Shown here in pieces: positions 1 through 5,915 of a DNA stretch of 64,000 bases (position 1 is the first letter of the stretch; every line of letters starts with the position of its first letter). A program made the translations under genes and the position numbers. The stretch is from a virus: positions 1 through 64,000 of the IMG/VR virus record IMGVR_UViG_3300032242_000488, one strand, 5' to 3'. Below the pieces are notes generated by a model that saw only the letters and a program-made list of their open reading frames with translations, did not search any database and was not told where the DNA came from.

Positions 1-366
1 GCTCGCGAAGAAGGATTCGAAGATGTTGCCAAGCACTTTGAACACACAGCAGATCAAGAACTGCTACATGCATGGGGCCATTTAGAATTGCTAATCGGCA
101 AGCCATCAACAAAAGAATGTTTGGAAAAAGCCATTGAAGGCGAAACATATGAGTTCACTCAAATGTATCCACAGTTCCAAGCTATTGCTGAACGTGAAGG
201 CGAATTAGAAGCCGCAAAAGAAGCCGCAAGTCAAATTGAAGAATCAAAAGAACATGCCGCACAGTTTGCCGCAGTCTTAGCCAAAGCAGAGAAACGTTTC
301 AATGCTCTTAAGAAAGTTGAAGAACGTCATGCCAATGCATACAAACAAGTTTTGGAGACACTATAA
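1..366 (+). CDS. rbr: Rubrerythrin, 5' end outside window
   Basis: The open frame runs in from the window edge, so the start is missing and about 121 C-terminal residues are visible. The helical sequence has repeated E..H motifs: EEGFEDVAKHFEHTADQE, then HAWGHLELL, and later EGETYEF and EERHANAY. This is the pattern of the ferritin-like diiron fold of rubrerythrins, which detoxify peroxide using electrons from rubredoxin. The stop overlaps the start of the rubredoxin gene (TAATG), so the two are probably translationally coupled. An internal TTG at 88 is not a likely start because homology-like sequence continues upstream of it. Confidence 0.85.
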   Translation, partial: AREEGFEDVAKHFEHTADQELLHAWGHLELLIGKPSTKECLEKAIEGETYEFTQMYPQFQAIAEREGELEAAKEAASQIEESKEHAAQFAAVLAKAEKRFNALKKVEERHANAYKQVLETL

Positions 367-503
367 TGAACGATCAAGTATATATCTGTGTAGTCTGCGG
401 ACACGAACACAATGAAGAACTAGAAGGCAAGTGGGATGAATTAGATGAGTCCTTTACTTGTCCCGAGTGCGGTTGCGGTAAAGACGAATACGAGGCATTC
501 TGA
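366..503 (+). CDS. Rubredoxin
   Basis: A 45-residue protein with the two rubredoxin knuckles: C8-V-V-C11-G near the N-terminus and C32-P-E-C35-G near the C-terminus. These four cysteines would bind one iron. Rubredoxins are small electron carriers, and the gene overlaps the end of the rubrerythrin gene by one base, so it is the obvious electron donor for that peroxidase. It could also serve the P450 encoded just downstream, although no reductase is visible. The length is close to the usual 45-55 residues. Confidence 0.88.
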   Translation: MNDQVYICVVCGHEHNEELEGKWDELDESFTCPECGCGKDEYEAF

Positions 504-898
504 TGTTAGACTGCCTAATACTCGGTGATTCAATCGCAGTGGGAACTGCACATTTTCGTCCGGAATGTGCTGTCTATGCTAAAAGCGGTATCAACAGCCA
601 CAACTGGTTGAACAAGAACGTAGACAAAAATCTAACTGCAAAAAGTGTTATCATTAGTCTTGGATCAAATGATCACAAAGGTGTAAAAACGTTTCACGAG
701 TTAATGGCAATTCGTCAGCTAACTGATGCAGGTAGGGTCTATTGGGTTCTACCTGCAAACAAACCGGAAGTACAAGAGATAGTTGAAATTATTGCTAAAA
801 ACTTTGGTGATACAATACTGCCTATTACTAGTCTAAGCAAAGACGGTGTACATCCTACAACTGCCGGATACAAAGAATTAGCGGAAAAATCCAGATAA
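503..898 (+). CDS. SGNH/GDSL-type hydrolase
   Basis: A 131-residue protein with the SGNH hydrolase blocks in order: GDSIAVG (nucleophile Ser) at residues 8-14, SLGSND (Asn block) near residue 53, and DGVHPTTAGY (Asp-His pair) near the C-terminus. The block II glycine is not obvious. Such enzymes hydrolyse esters, for example acetyl groups on glycans, but the substrate cannot be read from the sequence. At 131 residues it is short for the family. The start overlaps the rubredoxin stop (TGATG). Confidence 0.75.
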   Translation: MLDCLILGDSIAVGTAHFRPECAVYAKSGINSHNWLNKNVDKNLTAKSVIISLGSNDHKGVKTFHELMAIRQLTDAGRVYWVLPANKPEVQEIVEIIAKNFGDTILPITSLSKDGVHPTTAGYKELAEKSR

Positions 899-901
899 AT
901 A
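894..901 (+). promoter_or_regulatory. T4-late-type promoter element (GATAAATA)
   Basis: GATAAATA lies 4 bases before the ATG at 906, overlapping the stop codon of the SGNH hydrolase gene. There is no Shine-Dalgarno sequence. It is one of a set with the same spacing, and transcription would start at or near the ATG. Confidence 0.5.
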
Positions 902-905
902 CTGG

Positions 906-1454
906 ATGAAACAATATAACTTTGAAGATTACTTTTCTACAGTAACGATTCCCGAAACTTGGGAAACTTTGGACGAATTTATTGAATGGTTTATGGATTC
1001 CAGAATGCCATGGATGATTCCCGAAGACTCAGAAGTTTATGTTACTGACAACGCTAGTTCTATCATATTGTTTAGACACGATCGCTATCAAGTAGAACTA
1101 TATGTTAACTATCCCAAAAGTCATGTACCTTTGCACGGACACCCGGGCTTAGATGTAGCTACTATGCAAATTGGTAGAATGAATCCCATTCAATGGGGTA
1201 ATGCGGGCAAAGTATTAAAAAGTGGTAAAAAACATACTGCTAACCTAGCTAGTGAAAAAGGCACTGTGTTTTTAACATTTGAAAAGTGGCTACCAGGAAT
1301 ACCAATGACTGGAGCTTCAGTTCAATGGAGCGGAACTACAGTTGGGCCAATACACAGTGAATTAATTAAACGCCATTTTCCTAATGTAGAAATAATTAAC
1401 GGAGTTTCTAATTTAACTATTGAAATGATTCAGAAAACAGACCACAATGCCTGA
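906..1454 (+). CDS. Cupin-like protein
   Basis: A 182-residue protein. The centre, roughly residues 68-120, reads as a cupin strand set: YVNYPKSHVPLHGHPGLDV carries the HxH metal-ligand pair, followed by GTVFLTFEKW. Cupins are beta-barrel metalloproteins with many activities, and no substrate is indicated. The gene sits between an SGNH hydrolase and a P450, and a second cupin follows the P450, so a shared small-molecule or glycan tailoring role is plausible but inferred. The start is preceded by GATAAATA and no ribosome binding site. Confidence 0.6.
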   Translation: MKQYNFEDYFSTVTIPETWETLDEFIEWFMDSRMPWMIPEDSEVYVTDNASSIILFRHDRYQVELYVNYPKSHVPLHGHPGLDVATMQIGRMNPIQWGNAGKVLKSGKKHTANLASEKGTVFLTFEKWLPGIPMTGASVQWSGTTVGPIHSELIKRHFPNVEIINGVSNLTIEMIQKTDHNA

Positions 1455-1466
1455 ATTAAAAAAAAT

Positions 1467-2609
1467 ATGGAACTCTTTGACCCACATTCAAATGAATGGC
1501 TGTTAAACAAATTTAAAATATATAAAGACCTACAATCTAGAGATACGGCATATTATAGCAAAAAATATAAGATGTACGTCATCACTAGATATGAAGATGT
1601 TGTATATGCCCTAACGAACCCTGACTTGTTTATATCCGGTCAAGGAAATTTGATAGTTGAAGACCCCCGTAGATTTGGCCGGACCCTGGGTGCAAGTGAT
1701 AATCCTACTCACGATATATTAAAAAATATTGTAAAAAATGCATACGCAAAGCATAATTTAGAACGGATCTCATCGTTGTATAGGGAAAAAGTTAGAAACG
1801 AACTTTCCAACAAAACCTTAATAAATTTATCAGAAGTGGCTGATCAAACTACAGCATGGGCAATTGCAGAACTACTTAATTTACCGTATCCCAAAGAATA
1901 TATTAAAAATTTAGTAATAGATATACAACGACATGCGCCTCAGTGTGTTATGTATAACCAGAAAGCTGAATTGTTTGAAAAGTTGATGAAGATAGTAGAT
2001 CGTGCTATTAGTACAAATCAACCTGCTCAGGGTCCTGGAATGTATGAAGAGTACGTATTAGCAAACAGACTAAATCACCGGAATGGCCTATCGTTATTTA
2101 CTGGACCTACTATATCTGGTGCTAGCTCTATGACCGGTGCTATAGAATTTATGATATTAGATTTGTTTAGAGAAAATAAGTATCAAGATGTTTTAAATGA
2201 CCCGTCCCTAATTCCAAACGCAGTAACTGAATCTTTAAGATTTAATGCATCCACTGGACGATTTAGAAGGACAGTTAGCAATCCTATTAGACTACATGGT
2301 ATAGATTTATTAGCTGGTGACGCTGTAGCGTTATGTTATGATGCGGCCAATCGAGACTCGACAAAATGGGACAACCCTGATATGTTTGATTTAACTAGAA
2401 ATAATACTGGTATGGCATTTGGCCATGGATTGCATGCCTGCATTGCTCTATATTTTAGCAAATCACTTATGTCGGTCTTCTTAGAAGAGTTTATAAATAT
2501 AGTAGGGGCATATAAAGTTATTACAAAACACGAAGACTTGCAGTATGTAATAACTGCTAGCGGTAATGACGATATGATCTCAAATATCTATATAGAAAAA
2601 ATAAACTAA
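1467..2609 (+). CDS. Cytochrome P450
   Basis: A 380-residue protein, slightly short for a bacterial P450 (about 400). The K-helix ExxR is ESLR at residues 255-258. The PERF-like stretch DNPDMFDLTR follows. The haem loop FGHGLHACIALYF has its ligand Cys at residue 325 in a FxxGxHxC context. The I-helix reads SGASSMTGA, where the usual acid-alcohol pair (E/D-T) is replaced by Ser-Ser; this is seen in some P450s with unusual chemistry and implies altered proton delivery. There is no membrane anchor or fused reductase, so electrons must come from another protein, possibly the rubredoxin upstream. No clear Shine-Dalgarno sequence precedes the ATG. Confidence 0.88.
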   Translation: MELFDPHSNEWLLNKFKIYKDLQSRDTAYYSKKYKMYVITRYEDVVYALTNPDLFISGQGNLIVEDPRRFGRTLGASDNPTHDILKNIVKNAYAKHNLERISSLYREKVRNELSNKTLINLSEVADQTTAWAIAELLNLPYPKEYIKNLVIDIQRHAPQCVMYNQKAELFEKLMKIVDRAISTNQPAQGPGMYEEYVLANRLNHRNGLSLFTGPTISGASSMTGAIEFMILDLFRENKYQDVLNDPSLIPNAVTESLRFNASTGRFRRTVSNPIRLHGIDLLAGDAVALCYDAANRDSTKWDNPDMFDLTRNNTGMAFGHGLHACIALYFSKSLMSVFLEEFINIVGAYKVITKHEDLQYVITASGNDDMISNIYIEKIN

Positions 2610-2610
2610 A

Positions 2611-2736
2611 ATGTCTAAGATCCCTACAATCAAGCCCAATATACAAAAAACTAAACAAGTAGACCCACGTAAAACATACCATGGAATAATCCCTGTGGTT
2701 ATAATAGGAAAAAAGAATGTTAACACCAATAATTAA
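2611..2736 (+). CDS. Small hypothetical protein (41 aa)
   Basis: A 41-codon frame starts one base after the P450 stop and overlaps the cupin start at 2717. It encodes a basic peptide beginning MSKIPTIKPNIQK and ending in IIPVVIIGKKNVNTNN. No ribosome binding site is visible; translation by coupling to the P450 stop is possible. I recognise no family. It is listed because it exactly fills the gap between two genes, but it could be chance. Confidence 0.3.
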   Translation: MSKIPTIKPNIQKTKQVDPRKTYHGIIPVVIIGKKNVNTNN

Positions 2737-3082
2737 TATAGGTTTAGTAGCTAATATGTTTGTGAGACAAATGCACTTTAAAGAAGCCGGGGCATCTGAA
2801 CAGGGACATGCACACACATTTGATCATCTAACTTTATTAGCAAGCGGAAAATTGCAAGTAGAAGCAAACGGTGAGATTACAGAATATACTGCACCTACCA
2901 TGATTTACATTAATTCAGAAGTAGAGCATAAGTTGACGGCACTAGAACCTGAAACTGTAGCCTATTGCATACACGGCCTTCGAGACCTTGATAAGTCGGA
3001 TGATATTATTAGTCCGGACATGATTCCAAATGGTGTAGTTTATAAAAAATTAGCCGGGCAAGTGCTCGCAACTGGAGAATAA
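2717..3082 (+). CDS. Cupin domain protein
   Basis: A 121-residue single-domain cupin. The first motif, EQGHAHTFDHLTLLASGKL, gives the metal ligands H-x-H plus a later H. The second, AEVEH-like segment is INSEVEHKLTALEPETVAYCIHG. The protein is probably a small metal-binding barrel. It follows the P450, and with the cupin before the P450 it brackets that enzyme, which suggests one pathway. The ATG is preceded by GGAAAAAAG, a weak ribosome binding site. Confidence 0.7.
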   Translation: MLTPIINIGLVANMFVRQMHFKEAGASEQGHAHTFDHLTLLASGKLQVEANGEITEYTAPTMIYINSEVEHKLTALEPETVAYCIHGLRDLDKSDDIISPDMIPNGVVYKKLAGQVLATGE

Positions 3083-3083
3083 T

Positions 3084-3338
3084 ATGTCTGTTACAATTAT
3101 AGTAAATTGGGCTAGCGTTAATGATAAAATAGACGGTCTCGAATTTGCTGCCGAACGCAAGGCCAAATTAGAATTAATGTATACGGAAGGTAAACTTATA
3201 GGATTTAAGCAAAATGATTTATCTGCCAAGGTATCGCTGACTTTTAACACTCAGTCGGACGCTGAAGAATGGAAAACATTTATCCAAGACCTTGCTACTA
3301 GATACAACAAAACCATTTTGTCTATTGTCACTATATAA
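3084..3338 (+). CDS. Hypothetical protein
   Basis: An 84-residue protein, MSVTIIVNWASVNDK..., with alternating beta and helical character and no recognised motif. It starts one base after the cupin stop (TAATATG) with GGAGAATA as ribosome binding site. It is the last gene of the redox cluster before a promoter-rich gap. Confidence 0.6.
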   Translation: MSVTIIVNWASVNDKIDGLEFAAERKAKLELMYTEGKLIGFKQNDLSAKVSLTFNTQSDAEEWKTFIQDLATRYNKTILSIVTI

Positions 3339-3370
3339 CCCTTCATTTTGGCCGGATATCGCCAGAGGTC

Positions 3371-3399
3371 TTGACAACGAGACTAAATAAAACTATAAT
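3371..3399 (+). promoter_or_regulatory. Sigma70-type promoter
   Basis: TTGACA (3371-3376), 17-base spacer, TATAAT (3394-3399): a perfect consensus. The spacer also contains CTAAATA, resembling a late-promoter element. It points into the untranslated stretch 3400-3557. Confidence 0.8.
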
Positions 3400-3434
3400 A
3401 GAGTCATGTCAACAAAAGCTAGCGGCATCCGACT

Positions 3435-3450
3435 GTTGTAGAAATACAAC
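3435..3450 (+). other. GNRA-tetraloop hairpin
   Basis: GTTGTA-GAAA-TACAAC is a perfect 6-bp stem with a GAAA tetraloop, located in the leader downstream of the 3371 promoter. A similar hairpin (GTTGTAGAAACACAAC) follows the PP-loop gene near 16473. Role unknown; it could be an mRNA stabiliser or a protein site. Confidence 0.45.
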
Positions 3451-3471
3451 AAACAAGATAGCCAAAAGTGG

Positions 3472-3500
3472 TTGACACAAGTGCAGAAAGGCACTATAAT
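3472..3500 (+). promoter_or_regulatory. Sigma70-type promoter
   Basis: TTGACA (3472-3477), 17-base spacer, TATAAT (3495-3500), a perfect consensus. It is the second promoter in this 446-base gap and drives the 3558 frame and the transcript that ends at the terminator near 3748. Confidence 0.8.
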
Positions 3501-3557
3501 TAACACATGAACTAGCAATTCCGCTAGTAAATTTAAAAGGTTTAAAAGAGAAACAAA

Positions 3558-3707
3558 ATGCAATCGTTTAACAGACAACAATGTACGAAACATTCGATAG
3601 CCCAGGTGGGAGGCTTTATGCCCTCTTATTGGCTGGCGATTAATAGTACAAGTCTATCAAATGATCGTTTACCAGAGATTCAAAGGGTCCGGAGGACTGT
3701 CGTGTAA
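3558..3707 (+). CDS. Possible 49-aa protein or structured leader RNA
   Basis: A 49-codon frame, MQSFNRQQCTKHS..., lies between a perfect promoter and an intrinsic terminator, so the stretch is almost surely transcribed as a short RNA. Only a weak purine run (AAAAGAGAAA) precedes the ATG, and the peptide is not recognisable. The DNA also contains short complementary segments such as GATAG and CTATC. It may be a small non-coding RNA rather than a gene. Confidence 0.3.
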   Translation: MQSFNRQQCTKHSIAQVGGFMPSYWLAINSTSLSNDRLPEIQRVRRTVV

Positions 3708-3747
3708 CATACAAGTTAACACAACAAACTTCAAGGACCCTAGGATT

Positions 3748-3770
3748 AAAACCCTGGGGTTTTTTGTTTT
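3748..3770 (+). terminator. Intrinsic terminator
   Basis: AAAACC-CTGG-GGTTTT followed by TTGTTTTT. It ends the short transcription unit that starts at the 3472 promoter. The ribosome binding site of the next gene follows immediately. Confidence 0.65.
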
Positions 3771-3784
3771 TAAGGAAAGGAAAA

Positions 3785-3961
3785 ATGAAAGAGATAGATC
3801 ATACAAAATTAAATGAACGTATTGTTGAACAGGCTTATGAAGCCGCTCTTAGTAATACTCTTACTAAAGAACAGCTTCAAAAACTTATTCAAGATAAGTT
3901 TGAACGTGCTAGAGTGTATCGCGAAGCAATGGCAAAAATGCCAACGTTTAGCGTAAACTAA
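3785..3961 (+). CDS. Small hypothetical protein (58 aa)
   Basis: A 58-residue, strongly helical and charged protein (MKEIDHTKLNERIVEQ...). The ATG at 3785 is chosen because AAGGAAAGG lies just upstream; an earlier in-frame start falls in the terminator. No family is recognised. It is the last protein gene before the first tRNA array and would be cotranscribed with it only by read-through. Confidence 0.55.
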   Translation: MKEIDHTKLNERIVEQAYEAALSNTLTKEQLQKLIQDKFERARVYREAMAKMPTFSVN

Positions 3962-4073
3962 AGTACAACGTGTGAAGATACCAGTAACGAGGACTGGGCC
4001 CTGCACGTAAAACATGGGGCGAACGGGCGGCCTACCGGATGGATTATCCTTGTGTGGATAAAAAAATGGTAGC

Positions 4074-4134
4074 GTATTAAAGCATTCTCAGGCCTTCGGG
4101 CAAGTGGGTTCATCCATGAAGAGTGCTTTAATAC
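4074..4134 (+). ncRNA. TATTAAAGC-stem RNA, copy A
   Basis: GTATTAAAGCA (4074-4084) pairs perfectly with TGCTTTAATAC (4124-4134), 11 bp. The enclosed sequence holds a T-arm-like hairpin (GTGGGTTCATCCAT) and a GCC-TTC-GGGC hairpin. It is the first of three copies of this stem among the tRNA genes (others at 10201 and 12265). The rest of 3962-4158 has no gene. Confidence 0.5.
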
Positions 4135-4158
4135 ACACATTCTAAAGAGTGTGTTAAT

Positions 4159-4245
4159 GGAGGTTGTTCCCTATTGCCGGCTGTAACCCGGTAGGCATAA
4201 TAAGTAGGGTGGCGCCAAGTGGTTCGATTCCATCAACCTCCACCA
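4159..4245 (+). tRNA. tRNA-Tyr-like (GUA), D-arm missing
   Basis: Acceptor GGAGGTT/AACCTCC with discriminator A and encoded CCA. T-arm loop TTCGATT is normal. Anticodon arm GCCGG-CTGTAAC-CCGGT gives GUA (Tyr). Only ten bases separate the acceptor from the anticodon stem, too few for a D-arm. Instead CCCTATT pairs with AGTAGGG on the far side, extending the anticodon helix. A normal tRNA-Tyr is encoded at 10116, so this copy may be a tRNA mimic. Confidence 0.6.
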
Positions 4246-4250
4246 AATTT

Positions 4251-4324
4251 CCTCTTGTAGTTAAATGGTATAACAGTCGGCTGATAACCGGCCATTACAA
4301 GTTCGATTCTTGTCGAGAGGACCA
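4251..4324 (+). tRNA. tRNA-Ile (GAU)
   Basis: Acceptor CCTCTTG/CGAGAGG, A73, CCA encoded. Anticodon loop CTGATAA gives GAU, reading AUC/AUU. T-loop TTCGATT is normal. Confidence 0.9.
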
Positions 4325-4329
4325 AGTTT

Positions 4330-4389
4330 AGGATACTAACAGCAAATCTTAATCAACTTTCAAATGGTGAAAAAGAATGTATCCTGTTT
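4330..4389 (+). ncRNA. AGGAT/ACAGCAA RNA element, copy 1
   Basis: AGGATAC (4330-4336) pairs with GTATCCT (4379-4385). The helix is followed by TA and the box ACAGCAA on the 5' side and by GTTT on the 3' side. The loop is AT-rich. It lies between tRNA-Ile and tRNA-Glu. First of seven copies with covarying helices. Confidence 0.8.
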
Positions 4390-4395
4390 AATTAT

Positions 4396-4470
4396 ACTCC
4401 GGTCGTCTAGTGGCTAGGACGCCAGCCTTTCAAGTTGGAGAAGCGGGATCGAAACCCGTTCGGAGTACCA
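4396..4470 (+). tRNA. tRNA-Glu (UUC), first copy
   Basis: Acceptor ACTCCGG/TCGGAGT, A73, CCA encoded. Anticodon loop CTTTCAA gives UUC. A second, differently built tRNA-Glu lies at 11631. Confidence 0.88.
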
Positions 4471-4474
4471 ATAT

Positions 4475-4549
4475 GCCGTTGTAGCTCTCTGGGAGGGTAA
4501 CTGATTGTCTATCAGATTTAGGCGAGTTCGATTCTCGTCAGCGGCGCCA
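4475..4549 (+). tRNA. tRNA-Asp (GUC), first copy
   Basis: Acceptor GCCGTTG/CAGCGGC, G73, CCA encoded. Anticodon loop TTGTCTA gives GUC. The anticodon stem has a terminal A-A mismatch. A canonical tRNA-Asp is at 10330. Confidence 0.85.
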
Positions 4550-4555
4550 ATCTAT

Positions 4556-4634
4556 TCCGTGAAATCCAAGCATGGTGCAAGGACCTGACTGTTAATCAGT
4601 GATTAGGTGAGTTCGATCCTCACACACGGAGCCA
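4556..4634 (+). tRNA. tRNA-Asn (GUU), first copy
   Basis: Acceptor TCCGTG/CACGGA, G73, CCA encoded. Anticodon loop CTGTTAA gives GUU. The D region is unusual (AATCCAAGCATGGTGC). A canonical tRNA-Asn is at 11382. Confidence 0.85.
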
Positions 4635-4643
4635 ATACAATTT

Positions 4644-4718
4644 GGGGGCAGTAGCGGGCTACGGTTCTCCCTTGCAAGGAGGATGTCTAGAAGGGTTCAA
4701 CTCCCTCGGTCTCCACCA
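4644..4718 (+). tRNA. tRNA-Ala (UGC), first copy
   Basis: Acceptor GGGGGC pairs with GTCTCC through several G-T wobbles; A73, CCA encoded. Anticodon loop CTTGCAA gives UGC. The D-loop is irregular. A canonical tRNA-Ala is at 11466. Confidence 0.82.
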
Positions 4719-4724
4719 AATTAT

Positions 4725-4800
4725 CTCGCATTCGGTTAGCGGCTATGCCACCTGGTTTGGGGCCAGGAGTTCGAAGGTTCGAGTCCTTCATGCGAGACCA
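4725..4800 (+). tRNA. tRNA-Pro (UGG), first copy
   Basis: Acceptor CTCGCAT/ATGCGAG perfect, A73, CCA encoded. Anticodon arm CCTGG-TTTGGGG-CCAGG gives UGG. A second tRNA-Pro(UGG) is at 10968. Confidence 0.92.
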
Positions 4801-4806
4801 AGTTAA

Positions 4807-4880
4807 GCCCTATTAGTTAAATGGTAGAACACCTGTTTTGTAATCAGGGGATGGCAGTTCGATTCTGTCATGGGGCACCA
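4807..4880 (+). tRNA. tRNA-Thr (UGU), first copy
   Basis: Acceptor GCCCTAT/ATGGGGC, A73, CCA encoded. Anticodon loop TTTGTAA gives UGU, with a T-T mismatch at the top of the stem. A canonical tRNA-Thr(UGU) is at 10461. Confidence 0.85.
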
Positions 4881-4884
4881 GTTT

Positions 4885-4947
4885 AGGATAGTAACAGCAA
4901 ATTAAAAAATCTTTTCTTGAAAAAAAGCCAAAAATGCTATCCTGTTT
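4885..4947 (+). ncRNA. AGGAT/ACAGCAA RNA element, copy 2
   Basis: AGGATAG (4885-4891) pairs with CTATCCT (4937-4943), with TA-ACAGCAA inside and GTTTT outside. Compared with copy 1 the last pair changes from C-G to G-C, a compensatory change. It follows tRNA-Thr directly. Confidence 0.8.
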
Positions 4948-4973
4948 TATTTTAATGTTCAAAGGAGAACGAC

Positions 4974-4994
4974 ATGAAACGTGCTAAACGTTAG
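4974..4994 (+). CDS. Six-codon mini-ORF (MKRAKR)
   Basis: ATG AAA CGT GCT AAA CGT TAG is preceded by AAAGGAGAAC, the strongest ribosome binding site of this region. The stop codon abuts a stable hairpin. Such a very short basic ORF with a good binding site and a hairpin resembles an attenuator leader or ribosome-stalling peptide, but the downstream features are tRNAs, not a protein gene. Confidence 0.4.
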   Translation: MKRAKR

Positions 4995-5030
4995 TGTCAT
5001 CCTAGACCCCCGTATGGTCCTGGATGGCAC
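4994..5030 (+). ncRNA. Hairpin after the mini-ORF
   Basis: GTGTCATCC (4994-5002) pairs with GGATGGCAC (5022-5030), 9 bp with one G-T. An inner AGACC/GGTCC stem can stack on it. There is no U-tract, so it is not a standard terminator. The stop codon of the MKRAKR frame overlaps its first base. Confidence 0.5.
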
Positions 5031-5056
5031 GTAAAAGAAAATCAATTACGAATCAT

Positions 5057-5132
5057 CCACAGCTGGCGTTAACGGTAGCGTACTCGGCTCTTAACCGATG
5101 AGGTGTCAGTTCAAATCTGACGCTGTGGACCA
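5057..5132 (+). tRNA. tRNA-Lys (CUU)
   Basis: Acceptor CCACAGC/GCTGTGG perfect, A73, CCA encoded. Anticodon arm CTCGG-CTCTTAA-CCGAT gives CUU, reading AAG. Confidence 0.92.
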
Positions 5133-5135
5133 TAT

Positions 5136-5210
5136 GGGGGTATAACTTAACGGCTAAAGTAGTAGGCTTTTAACCTATTAATCAGAGTTCGATTCTCTGT
5201 GCCCCTACCA
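5136..5210 (+). tRNA. tRNA-Lys (UUU)
   Basis: Acceptor GGGGGTA/TGCCCCT, A73, CCA encoded. Anticodon loop CTTTTAA gives UUU. It lies three bases after tRNA-Lys(CUU). Confidence 0.9.
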
Positions 5211-5295
5211 TATGAAAACATATTCGATACGGACATAGTCTGTGTGAGGCAAGATCACCTTCCTTTGACGAGAACGATCCGAGTGTGTTTCCATA
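5211..5295 (+). ncRNA. Closed-helix RNA between tRNA-Lys and tRNA-Met
   Basis: The ends are complementary over about 20 bases with a few mismatches: TATGAAAACATATTCGAT at the 5' end against ATCCGAGTGTGTTTCCATA at the 3' end. The whole spacer would fold as one long hairpin with a central GACATAGTC segment. No protein frame is evident. Function unknown. Confidence 0.45.
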
Positions 5296-5296
5296 T

Positions 5297-5371
5297 GGTA
5301 ATGTAGGACAATGGTAGTCTTCCTCCTTCATACGGAGAGTGTTACTGGTTCAAATCCAGTCATTACCACCA
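5297..5371 (+). tRNA. tRNA with CAU anticodon (elongator Met or Ile2)
   Basis: Acceptor GGTAATG/CATTACC perfect, A73, CCA encoded. Anticodon loop TTCATAC. The 1-72 pair is G-C, so it is not the initiator. Whether C34 is lysidinylated (Ile, AUA) cannot be told from sequence. Confidence 0.85.
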
Positions 5372-5376
5372 ATCAT

Positions 5377-5450
5377 GTATCCCTAGTGTAATGGCAGCAT
5401 TACAGTCTCCAAAACTGTCGGTCGGGGTTCGAGTCCCTGGGGGTACGCCA
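5377..5450 (+). tRNA. tRNA-Trp (CCA)
   Basis: Acceptor GTATCCC/GGGGTAC, G73 as expected for Trp, CCA encoded. Anticodon arm ACAGT-CTCCAAA-ACTGT gives CCA. Confidence 0.92.
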
Positions 5451-5455
5451 TTTTA

Positions 5456-5522
5456 AGGATGTTAACAGCAAAAATTTATACATTGAACTTTTAATTCAAA
5501 CCGTAAAAATACATCCTGTTTT
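5456..5522 (+). ncRNA. AGGAT/ACAGCAA RNA element, copy 3
   Basis: AGGATGT (5456-5462) pairs with ACATCCT (5511-5517), with TA-ACAGCAA inside and GTTTTTTT outside. The long U-run could also stop transcription. The two variable pairs differ from copies 1 and 2 in a compensatory way. Confidence 0.8.
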
Positions 5523-5527
5523 TTTGT

Positions 5528-5601
5528 TCCCGGATAGTGTAGTGGTAACACAACAGACTTTGACTCTGCTATTGTAAGTTCGATTCTTACTCCGGGTGCC
5601 A
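5528..5601 (+). tRNA. tRNA-Gln (UUG)
   Basis: Acceptor TCCCGGA/TCCGGGT with a T1-T72 mismatch, G73, CCA encoded. Weak first pairs and G73 are usual for tRNA-Gln. Anticodon loop CTTTGAC gives UUG. Confidence 0.85.
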
Positions 5602-5607
5602 CATAAT

Positions 5608-5684
5608 CGGTCCTTAACTCAGCGGATTAGAGTGTCAGTCTTCGAAACTGAAGGTCGGGAGTTCGAATCTCTCAGGGCCGGCCA
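5608..5684 (+). tRNA. tRNA-Arg (UCG)
   Basis: Acceptor CGGTCCT/AGGGCCG, G73, CCA encoded. Anticodon loop CTTCGAA gives UCG. Confidence 0.9.
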
Positions 5685-5690
5685 AAATTT

Positions 5691-5765
5691 ATCGCCATAG
5701 TATAATGAATAATACACTACGCTACGAACGTGGGAATAGAGGTTTGATTCCTTTTGGCGGTACCA
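5691..5765 (+). tRNA. tRNA-Arg (ACG)
   Basis: Acceptor ATCGCCA/TGGCGGT, A73, CCA encoded. Anticodon loop CTACGAA gives ACG, which needs A-to-I editing by host TadA to read CGN. The 3' end is overlapped by a minus-strand frame. Confidence 0.85.
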
Positions 5766-5910
5766 ATGTTGTATCTAACACAAAGTCTGTGTTAATTTTT
5801 TGATATGTAGGTGTAAATGTTTTAACAGTGGTCCAGCAAGCGGGCGATTTATATTTGGTATCGGCCAACTGATCATATAAATTTTTTACAGCTTCTTCAA
5901 CAGTTATCAT
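5722..5910 (-). CDS. Hypothetical protein (62 aa), antisense to tRNA-Arg at its 3' end
   Basis: The frame starts at 5910 with MITVEEAVKNLYDQLADTKY, plausible helical protein sequence. On the minus strand TATAAATA lies exactly 5 bases before the ATG, the same arrangement as in other genes here, which supports it being real. The last 15 codons run antisense through tRNA-Arg(ACG), and a + strand terminator lies within the frame. No family recognised. Confidence 0.42.
   Translation of the reverse strand: MITVEEAVKNLYDQLADTKYKSPACWTTVKTFTPTYQKINTDFVLDTTLVPPKGIKPLFPRS
5776..5801 (+). terminator. Intrinsic terminator after tRNA-Arg
   Basis: TAACACA-AAGTC-TGTGTTA followed by ATTTTTT. It would end the first tRNA transcript. 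Confidence 0.75.
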
Positions 5911-5915
5911 AATAT

